This document shows, piece after piece, positions 34,101-46,100 of a stretch of DNA of 64,000 nucleotides. A program made the translations under genes and the position numbers. The notes beneath the pieces are model-generated. The model saw only the letters and a program-made list of their open reading frames with translations. It made no database searches and was not told where the DNA came from. Origin of the DNA: Athripsodes cinereus (lineage: Eukaryota; Arthropoda; Insecta; Trichoptera; Leptoceridae); contig OX388312.1 in assembly GCA_947579605.1 (NCBI GenBank), forward strand, positions 930,001 to 994,000, written 5' to 3'. Each line of letters begins with the position of its first letter. The first letter of the stretch is position 1.

Positions 34101-37100
34101 GTCACAATTATTTACACCGAAATGTTATAGAGAGATAGTGTAACCCCTGGAGCACCCGGTAAAGGATTGGTCTCCCACTCTTTACTATGATTTACGAGTG
34201 TCCTGTAAAAGGCAGGTGTTGAAAAAATAAAGATATATCACATCTCTAATTTAGCGGTTGCCATCCACCCTCAATGTCTTAATTGTTAATTGGCACAGAG
34301 AAGATGGCCTGTATCTTTATTGCATGCAGCTGGTCTGCTGGCTACCCCACTTGTGGGATATGCCGTGATGGTGTAGTATTATATAACTGTATATGGATTG
34401 CGGTGTCTCTTTGCACATCGCAGCGGTCGAGAGCTGTAATGATGTCCAAAGTTAGTTTAAAGAGAGTAATCATAAATAATAATACAGGTCACTCGAAAAC
34501 TTACGGAAAAGTTAAATAATACCCACGTATAAAAATCATATAACCGTAGACAAAAACAGCTACCACAGAATGTTCGTTGCCTCAGTCAGAACAACAAATT
34601 TACTGTGTGACAGAGAAGATACGTCACAGGTGCGTCACAGTAATAAGTGTCATCCTAAAGACAAATTTTAATATTTGATCTTATACTATTAGTTCGATCC
34701 CAGGTGCCGGCAAACTCCCCTTTCACGACACAAGCTTTTAGCTTACTGTGAAAGGTGTATAAGGTTGTATTTGGGTTTATAACAAAACCCATATATATCT
34801 TTTTTAAAAAAAAAAAAAAATTCTGATGTCTACATGAAATATGAAGATTTATTCTGATAGATACTTGTATATGTGTGTGTAGTTTGGCATTAAAACTGAA
34901 CAAACCCATTACAGTAAAATGCTAGAATAGCCCCAAAATTAATAAGATATTGACTGATTTTCATACTAACATTATTCCTTTTTTCCGCTATTTTTCAAAC
35001 AAATTTCACAGAATTCGACTGTTTTGAAAAAAAAAGCTTTTCTATAAAAGCATATTTCTACGTACTTGGTTAAAAATATAATATTTTAGATTTGTTAACT
35101 TTCGATCCCAGACCATTCAACTAGTACGCTTAATAATACTGCAGATATATAGATATAATATTATGTACACCGACTTTATGTTCTCGTGATTAAATTATAT
35201 ATAAAATCTGTATAAAATAATATTTGAATACGTTACCGTTCATAGTAATATGAACATAATTTATATGTTATAAAATAAACATTTCTCCCTCTTCTCATCC
35301 CTGTCGTTTGTGGGGTAGCTCTTTCTTCCATAAAATTATACCTATGGCGTTCTGAGATTCCACTGCAATCTACCAATCCATCTAGATATAGATACTCTTC
35401 CACCGAACCGCCTAATATCAAGACGTTCTTGCTATAAATCTGTTACTCAAAGCTCGGACGACAGTTAGTACTGAAGATAGGTGGAGAGAATTTCGGGTAT
35501 AATCGTCAGTAAGAAACCAAGAACTGCCTCGATATTCAATTCTCAGGTATTCGCAGACAGATTTCACTCATTGACATTTGCTTAGTCATTCTCTGTCCCA
35601 TTTTTGTTTTGTGTATTTATTTTTATATTGAAACATGTTTGTAAATAATTGATTTTGTTTGACTGATTCTTTTTATTCATTTGCTTGATTTTATTTTTAC
35701 TCGTAGTTTCCTAATTTCAATGATTCTATTATTATTTATCACATAGGTATTTTTACTACAACACGGCCCTATATGGCTAGTGTTGTAAAATAATATATTT
35801 TGATTATGTTAAATATTACTAAGTATGTTATTATAAAAGTGTATAGAGGATAATATTTAAATAAAAATTATAAATATTATTATTGTAAACGCTGTAATCT
35901 TCATATTCCTACTGAAGCAGAAAAGGTCTCAATGTTATGTTAATAGTTGACAAAACGCCGTCATTAATATATCTAGTTAATATTATTGTTTTGTACCTAA
36001 TGTTAAACTTAGAAGATATCTACAAGTCAAATATTCAAATATAGGGCGTGAATAAATTTGCCGTGGATAATACCTTCACCTACCTACCGATTATATTACA
36101 TTTCCAGGTATTTCGCGTGTATTCAGAAACTATATATAATGTAAGTTTATTATGCAGGTAGCTATTGAACTTCATTCAATAAACTAAGATATTATATTGT
36201 ACTATATTAAACGATGAAACTAACGTCGTCGATCAACATCTTTGCATTCAAGATTTGCAAAGTTTTGAAGACGCTGACACGTTTCACGCGCCTTGCAATT
36301 TACGCGATTTTATATAAGTAGGTATGGCCCCTGAAATGTACCACAACTATATTTATTTATTTATTCTTTTTACACACCATCATTATATAACAGTGTTAAC
36401 AAAACAATATAAAATTTAAAAAAAACTAGGACGATGTGCAGTGGCGAGATTATCACTATAAAGTGATTTCTTCCATCTAACCACGATTCCATATAAATGA
36501 TTTTCATAAAAAAAACAGATAAACATACCTAAATATTTACATATTATATTATTATTCACACAATTTTTTTTTTTAAAAAGATATATTTGGGTTTTGTTAT
36601 AAACCCAAATACAACCTTATACACCTTTCACACTAAGCTAAAAGCTCGTGCCGTGAAAGGGGAGCTTGCTGGCACCTGGGATCGAACCACGGACCCCTTG
36701 TTCTGGAGGCCGAGACTCTACCTCCATTGGTTTGTATAACTGATATTTTTATAATGCTTTGTATTGATTTGAAATATTGTAACCAATATACCTACAGTGA
36801 AGAATAAAATAAATCTGAACGGTATGTTAGCATGTCTTCTATTTTTAAAGTAACTTAGTAGGTATTTTTTTTTTTAAATTTGATTTGGACCGAGCAGAGA
36901 TCCTGAAAACGGCAATGGATATAGAAATCTCTGGAGGAAGTACTTACCTAGGCGCGATGCCCCCTAACCCAAATGCAGGGTTACTCTTGACACACTCTAA
37001 GTACGATTTTAATCTTGCATTGATCTAAATGCATGATTTTTTGTTTTGAATTTAAAAAAATGTTTTATGATACAATTTGAGGTGTTGTTTTAGGTAAAAA

Positions 37101-40100
37101 TAATTTTAAAATTCATTGACACAAAAAAGTACATTTTTTGAAGGAAAATCAGTATGATGGAAATTTCCATCATGTATGTATGTATGGTCTGTCAGCTAGA
37201 AAATTTTTTTTTTACGAAGTAATATGGAATTGTATGTGTATGAAATTATAAAAACAATTATAAATTTTTGATTTTTCTCCTTGAAAAAGATGTAAGATGG
37301 CTGAGAAATTCAACAGTAAAACTTAGCAAAATACCAAAAACGTAAAACCTGCGCTATGACAATTGCTACCGACAAATCATAGACAAAAAGGTTGGCATAG
37401 TTTTTAATTTTACTTGAATCCATATGATAACTCTTCATATAATTACCAGATTAAAAAAATATACCATTACCATTAATAATAAATAATTATACCAAAATAT
37501 TTAGTATGATGTATAATATCTACAACACGATGCATTTAAGGGTTTCATACGACGCGACGCGTGAAGTGACACGTGAATAATTATCAATCTCGCGGTGGCG
37601 ATAGCGCGGTATTTTTTACTATAGCCCCTTCGCGCATCGTATAATTAAGACCAAGACAAGATTAAGGTCATTTTTAGATTGTATTAAAAATAACCCTGCT
37701 GGTACTGCAAAAAGAAGATGTGTGTTTATTTAAAGAACCGCGTCTATCAGTAAAATAAAAAAAAATCTAATTACAAATCATATTGCGAAGCGTGAAATAA
37801 TATAATATATACAAAATATTCGTAATATATTGGAAACATAGCAAAGAAATTCGAGTATCTTACTAGTATTTCATGTAAGTTTCATTACATGGAAGGGCTT
37901 TAATTTACATACATACAACTAAGCACTCTAAACTTAACTTGGCTCAAACTCAAAGTTGTATTAATCAAATATCTCACAAACCAACTTTATAATTATAGTA
38001 CCTTCTTACATACCTAGCTACTAAACCATATAAATATATTGCTGGCAATATTCAGTAGAAACATACCTGTCTTAAACCCAAATGAATCGGTCATTTGAGA
38101 AACAACAAAAGTCAGTCAATACAAACTTTTCAGAAATCACAAAAAAACTGTTTGTTATAAAATTTTGAATGAAATGTTGATATCTTACTAAAATCAAAAT
38201 GTTACTTACAGTGTATTCTTTTATTATAAACCTTTATTTTACGTCAAAATATTTTATTTGTATACTAATTTGTTAATTTAAAACCTTTGACTTATGTTGT
38301 TTCTCAAATGAACACCATTTCAGGGAATAAACATCAACATTTTCATCCCAGATTATTTATTAAACAACCAAAAATCACTATTTTTCATCATTTTCTCCCA
38401 CGTTAGTGATTGGCGTTAAGTGTCAGCTGTGAATCGACACGAAAAAAATTTGTGTAGTAACAATATAAGTCACTGACTTGTGTTGTTTTTCTATTGACTG
38501 GCCAAGTTAATCAGCTCAATTTGTATCAAATAGATAAAAATTACGTGGTTTCTAAATGAAATAACGTGCGTTTCAAGAAAAAGACCCAAATAAAAAAAAA
38601 ATCATTTTCGCTAAAAACCTGACTTATGTTGTTTCTCAAATGACTGATTCAAATATTCCAGCCAAAGCTACCCATTGACTTGCCATCTAACGATGGTTAG
38701 TCAATTGATAACTTTACATAGTTGAATGTTCTTAATCTATTTACTTGTACAAACTCCATCTGTAATGACATCTTATTTGTCTGATGATCGAGTGACCCGA
38801 TCAACTATATTTACATTTACGAACAAAGCCCTTATTTAAATAGAATTTCTTCTTCAACTTATTTGAACATCAAATTTGTAATAAAATATGAAGACCACTG
38901 AATCAAAAGTGGCTAAGAGCATATTGTTTTATATTTTTTTAATTCTTGCTTAGGTCCAATTTTGAATTTATTACACACCTTTCACACAGCTATTTAGGTA
39001 TATAATGAGAAATACATAATTTTTTTAAAGAAATTCCATATTTTACTAGGATTTTCTTCGATTTTAGCATGAAATATGCAAAGTGACTTCCAAAATTTAC
39101 AATAAAAGTTCATTAATCGAAGTTAATCTGTTCAAAATATTGGTATGTAATCAAAATATTCAGTAAAAAGATCAAGCCATAAACTTGTAGTAAAATAATA
39201 TGTACCAAGTGAGTAGTTCCTTTTGATTCTGAGGTGATTTATTTACTAAGATAAAACAACAACTTACCGAAACTCCCAAGAAATTTAAATTCCCTAATTG
39301 TTGCAGAAACTCTTCAGCCATGTCCTTTCTGGTATAATCAAAGTGACCCAAACTAAAGAGCGATGTGGACGGTTTCTGATTCTTGAATTTCCATTTTAGA
39401 CTTGTATATTTTCCACTTGTACCATTTTTCACTTTTTCTGGTTGTGGAAAACTGGACGCCGGTTTTCTTAAATCCAACAGTTTCCTGCTGACAACACGAT
39501 GAGCTGGTCCATACGGTTTCATTTGATATCCTTTGAGACTCCAAGCTGTTTCAGCCCCTTTGAGTGCTAGTGCTATTGCCCATACAGCATCATATGTTTG
39601 AGGGGCGTATTTGGAAGGAGGTGCCTCCATAGAACTCATTTCTTTTAAGAACATTTCGTTTGTCTGAGAAGAAATAATAGTATTTATTTATTTATTTCAA
39701 TTTTACAGGATACATACAGTTGATACAAAAAATACAATGGTCTATAACAGGGCTTCTTAAACTGTGGGTCGCGATCCCGTCGCGAGACCCGTCAACGTTT
39801 CCAATTATATATATGTGAAATGAATGGGTACGTATTCTTTAATCCTTATTTTGTAAAATAGTGCGATATTACATCTACATCTACGGTTAATATATATTTC
39901 ATTATATGGAGGAGGGGGTCGTTTAAAATTTCCTAAGCTTGAAGGGGGTCGCTATATAAAAAAGTTTAAGAAGCCCTGGTCTATAACATATTCAGCAATA
40001 AGCAAACCAGTGAAGATCCCTATATTACCCTTATGTGCTCTACAAAACATACATAACTAAACACAACAGATAAAATCAACAAACAACTATTACAATAGAA

Positions 40101-43100
40101 TAGAGTAGATTATGTTAACAAAATTAATAGAATAATTTTGTTAACATAATCTACTCTATAATATTCTAGGTTTCAGGTTAAAAGTAATAGGTTTTATACT
40201 GAATTTTCTACTTCTGAGTATGGAACTTGTTAAATAAAGTTGTAAACATTTTTGTGAGTTAAACATCTATGTTAAGAATATTACTCAATAGATATACTTC
40301 ATCTTCACAACCAAGAGATTGTACAAATTTGCTTTAGTTTGAAACGTGAAAAATGTTACGATGCTTACGAATAGGTTAAGGCTGGTCTAAGTGAACTTTA
40401 TTGATTATACGTTCACCAAGCCCATTAATCTAATCGCAAGCATCGTAAAACCTGTCTTGTTTCTTATTAGACGGAGTTAGCACAATCTGTTGGTTGTGTA
40501 GATAACGTTCACTGTTTGCGTAATATTCTTAATAAGTAACTTCTTTATTTTCTACAAATTAAAATAAGAGAGTTGTTTTACCAGTCCCGAATACGACACC
40601 ATCTTTTCTCCAACGATGCTATTGTGACTAGAGACCAAGATGAGGTGATTGGTGGCTGCTGTGAGATGACTGGCTGGACAGTGGGACGAAGAATTGCTCC
40701 ACCAGGAAGGAGAAGGTGTACCTTGAAGGATCCAGGCGTAGTCAGCACCAAACATTCCCAATTCGTAAACCTGTATATACATACATAGAACAATCTCACG
40801 ATTGCTTTAATTTTTAGAAATAAATTAATAGAATTTAGTTATTCTAATGTTTGTACATTGACAGAGTGAAAATTCATGATTACAAATATTAATATTTCCA
40901 ATCACAGTTAACTTTTCATATATTTTTTTAAAGAATTCGAGCGTATTTGTTAAAAACTCAGTTTGACATTTTCGAGAGGACTGAATGGAAAAACATCCTC
41001 TAGAAAAAGGCAAACTGAGATTTTGCCGAAAAAGCTCAGTTTGAAAAAAAATTAGTGAAAAATTAACTGTGTTTAGAAATATTGATATTAATAGTATATT
41101 TTGGTTTTCGATAGACTTTTATAATATTAAACACTGTATTATGTTGTCTAACAGAATTTGAAAAGCGGAAACTCTGACTGAATGATCTAGATTCTACAAT
41201 CGTGTTGTCACCTGTCTTTGTTCAACTTCATTGTATAAGTAACATATGTAGTGGAAAATCACTATTGGCGGCGTACAGACTGCTGGATGCGAACGTCAAT
41301 CATCAATCATCAAGCAAAAATCTTAAATCTTTCGGCGACAATTCGGAGCATACTCCGAAGAAATATTCGAATGAATGCCTTCATTACGTCTCATGAACGG
41401 GTAACGAAGGCATTCATTCGAATATTTCTTCGGAGAATGCTCCCAATTGTCGCCGAAAGATTTAAGATTTTTGCTTGATGATTGATAATTGACGTTCGCA
41501 TCCAGCTGTCTGTACGTCACAATTGAAGAATAAGGAAGACTTAATGTCATCCATACAATTCATTTAAGCTCTTATTGACAGAAATACCTATTCGTAAAAT
41601 TTTAAGCATTTTGATATTTTTTTAGAGTAACTATGTATAATAATTATCATATTACATATATGAGCTTTTCTTAATATATACAAAGTCATACAATATAATA
41701 ATTTATGTAGAGTTACTTAAAAACAATAGGTATCAATATGTCTAGAAATTATATATTATACTTATAGTTAATGCCGAAAAAATAAACAAAAAAAATTTGA
41801 GCATTAAATTTCATTACATTTTTTTACAACTTCTAAAACACATAATTCCAGAGCATTCATTTAAATTCTTTACATACATGGTTATATTTTTTTATATTCT
41901 GTTAAATTACAAATTTAAAAGCATTCGAGTTTTGTAAGAAGAATCCTTATGAAGGTTTAAGTTGAATCCTTTTTTAATCCTACAAAAAGAAATAAATCAG
42001 GTGGATTCGCTGTGTAAAGCATTAATCTCTCATGGAACTGAATACTCTTGTAAATTTATAAAGTATTTAATTGAGAAATATTTCCCTCTTTTTTATTGTA
42101 GTTAAATTTGGCATTTCTGTGGCAAGTGCGTTTCAAAGTAAATTGCATTAATTTTATATTAATGACAGTTATAATATGCACAATGTATGTATACACACAA
42201 AGTATATTTTCATAATAACCATGAAAATGTGCAAGATTTATTTATTACATCGAATCAGAAAAAAAATAAAAACTAAGAAAACCCTTTTCTCCAAGAGGTA
42301 GTTGAGAGGCTCATGGTTGTGTCTTCGAATTTCTTACGAGAGATCTAATCTTTTTACTAACAGCCTAATCCATCTACAAGATACATGCATAATGCTTAAT
42401 GTGAGGTTTGTTAGGGATGTATTTTTATTTATATTTTCAGTATTTTGCCTACGCCGCAAGAGATGTGGCGTGAAAAACAGGTACACTCACAATTTTACTT
42501 GGCATAGATATTATATTGTACAATTCAACAAGAGTCACGATCTTTAGCACTGAAGAACTGCCGTTAATAAAATAATACGACAGAATAAGAAAAAAGGGAT
42601 GTTTACATCCCCTTGAATCAATTTAATATGGAGTAGCTAACTCTCTTGAACATACACATTCGTACATAAGTAAGTACATATATTATATTCTACGTGATTT
42701 AGCTCCATTACATTCGAGATTATTTAGGCATTAGATATTTTATTTGTATGTAGTAATACTTAATCCTCAATTTATCTTACTTCACAGAATATCTTTGGTG
42801 CCATCTCATGCGAGAAACTTCCAATAATGATTCTGGTGTCCAAGTCCTGAAGAGAAAGAGAAAATATTTAAATTAAAATAACGCTTTTTTAAATACTGAG
42901 AGGTCCTCCTTTAGAGTAAACTGTTTCTAGAATATCTCCTTTCTTAATTTATATAGTAACGCGTTGAAATTTAATGAATTTTGGACGATACAAAATGAAA
43001 GAACTTTCTCTGCTCGCTGTATTTCCAAGAGCAACGTTTCATTCGACAGAGAAAGAAAAAGAATAATTTTTGGTGTAAATTCATAACAAGTATTATTTAT

Positions 43101-46100
43101 TTACTTTAGTTCATTTTTCACAGTTCATTGGAAACAATATCAACTATTTGCAAATGAATAATGTGAATGGTAAATAAAAAACTCTAGGACATGGTAGTAG
43201 CTTTCCTTGGGTTATATAAAGCTATAGCGTGATGAAATAAAGTGTAAAAAGGTAGTGATGAATCATTATGCTGATTCACAATCATAGGTAGTTGTTGAAA
43301 TGCTCTCGAATACCGAATACCAAATATTATGCAAGATCATGTGCCGAATAACCGAATATTAGGTAAAAAAATGGTGAAAACTTGCGATAGACATACTAGA
43401 CTTGCAGTATGGTACATTTTTTCGAAATTTTTATGTTATAACATTAATAATAACAATAAAAATATTATGTTGTTTCACTCCATATCAAATTAAATTAATT
43501 AATCATATATTTGAGGGTTAATAAAATTATGCATCTGCAGCTGACAATGAATAATAGCAACAGTCTTACATTTAACAGTTTTACATTTAACTATTCGGCA
43601 GAATATCGGCATAATAGATGTTTAGAATATTCGGCATAATAGATGTTTAGAATATTTGCTAATTTTTTTAATTATTAAACCGAATTTGGGTGCAGATGAC
43701 ATAACCAATCAGATATTTTGACTGGAGAATCATGTTTACAAAATGTAACAGTCCATAGACACCAAAAATAATGACTTAACTCAGCCTAGGGTCAATTCGT
43801 AAGCGTTGAGACGCTTTTATCACTTCTTCCGATTGGATTTTGCACAATATTACATTTTGTAAACATGGTTCTCCACGAGATGTCTGACCGAATAATATAC
43901 TAAATATTCGGCCAAATAGTAAATAAGTTGCCGAAAAGACAGAATACTGAATAGTTGTCTAATATTCGTTTCATCTCTACTATGAAGTGTAAAATATATT
44001 TTCAGCTGTTACGAGTAGGTACCTACTTATGTCCTACTATCCTAGTTGTGGGTCAGGTGTCAGTAATTGTAGTAGGATTACCACCGGTATGAAGTAAATG
44101 AAAATTATGATTCTCTGCCACAAGTGTTTTCTCTACAACGAAACTTTTCTATGTTAGAGACGTCGAGATGTAATTTTATTTAGGTACGATTTAGAAACTT
44201 ACTGCCAGTTCCATGAAAAATTAAAGTCTCTTTTAATTTTCATGAAAAAAATCTGTCAAAATTCTATTATTTTATTTTTTTATTTATTTATTCTTTACTG
44301 TTCATTGATTACAAGCAAATTTACACAAAATACATTCAAAACAAATACAATCAATAAACAGAGGGCGAGTTTATCGCAAAGGCGCGATTTCTTCCAAACT
44401 AGCCCAATTCTATGAAACTTTCATAAAAAAAAAATCAGAAAAGAAGGAAAAGTGGAGGTACAAAGGAGAAGAAAAGGTAGAAAAAGGGACTAAGAAACAG
44501 ATGATAAATTGGTCCTTGACCGCCCGCTTCAAAGTCACTATGGTTACTGCTATAAGTGTTTTTATCGAAACTTTTATTCTTTAATAGAACCGACCGAAAG
44601 ACTTGTTTTTTTTTGTTATTTAAACTTTATAGTCTAGGCTTTGCTTGTTTAACAATCACTTGCCTTTTACAAAATAATGTTTATCTATTAAAATTCATGC
44701 ACAATAATATGAAATTCAGGAACTATTAATTTATTTATTTTAATGGCTCCTACTGCATTTTTAGGTTATGTTCTAATGTCCTAGAATTGATGAATATTGT
44801 ACAGTATTCTTTGGCACGGAAACGAAACATTAATGTTGTCTAATAATAAAAATAATGAAGTTTTTGTAGGAAACAGTAAAATATCTAATATATACCAGTT
44901 AAATTGAACGTTAAACATGCGTAAATTCAGCAAATAAGGCATGTATGTAGGTATATCTATCTTTAACAGCATTTCCCAAGTGTGGTAGCCAGTAGACTAA
45001 ACGTACACAATAAAAATGCCAGTCGTCCTCTCCATACCGATAAAATTTTACTCTCAGAATGGATGGTCGTCTCTGAATTGAAGACGAAAATAATGTTTTA
45101 TTCTTGAAGTATATCACCAATTTTATACATCGAGTGTCCACTTCTATAACTCAACATGTTGAAAATATTGATATAATAATATTGGTAATACACATAATCA
45201 ACGCCCCTATGCCAACAAGAAATAATGTAAAATCATAAAAACTACTATTTTTCCAACACAGCATATCCCACAAGTGGGGTAGCCAGTAGATCAGCTGCTT
45301 GTTATAAACATGCAAGCAGTCCTCTCCATACCAATAAAAAAATAAGACATTCAAGACGGGTGGCAAACCTTATTACTAAATATGAGATGTAAAATATCTC
45401 TCTTTTTTCGAACACCTGCCTTCAACTTGCAGAAAAGAATGAAAAGAAAAGACCTAATCTTTACCAAGTGCTCTACGGCTTTCTTTATCTTACTCTAGGA
45501 ATTATAAAAAATAGACCATTTAAAATAGTTCACCATGTACATAATCTAATGTTGTTTTTTTGCTTGTGAAGAACGGAAGAAAGATCATTGGAATAATCCG
45601 AAGGGACAAGACGCCGTCTGCACCTGACAGGTCCCTACCAGCAAGGAGGGAGAAATGAGGAGGAATGAGTGGGGCAGCAGTGGTGGTACTGTTTAAAAAT
45701 ATTTATTTATTTATTTTTTTATTTATTTTATTTAACAATAATTATACAGACATTACAATACATAGACTATTTGATAAAACTTAAATCTAAACATCCTCCT
45801 TATAGAGACAAGTCTCGTGTAAAGGAGACTTGTCTCTATAAGGAGGATGTTTAGATTTAAGGAGGAACCTATATATTTTATATAGGTTCAAAACTACAGT
45901 GTGAGTAAAATAATATTAAGTATATTCATTTTTAGAGGTGGACGATCTTATTTTATTGAATGCTTATATATCGTTATCACAAAAGGTTCATTATATTATT
46001 CATAATACTAAATATCAAATAACCAATCAATATAAGATATTAGAATGGTATACGTTACACTTTTCTGCAAACGAGAGATCTTATCAAGATATACCACATA

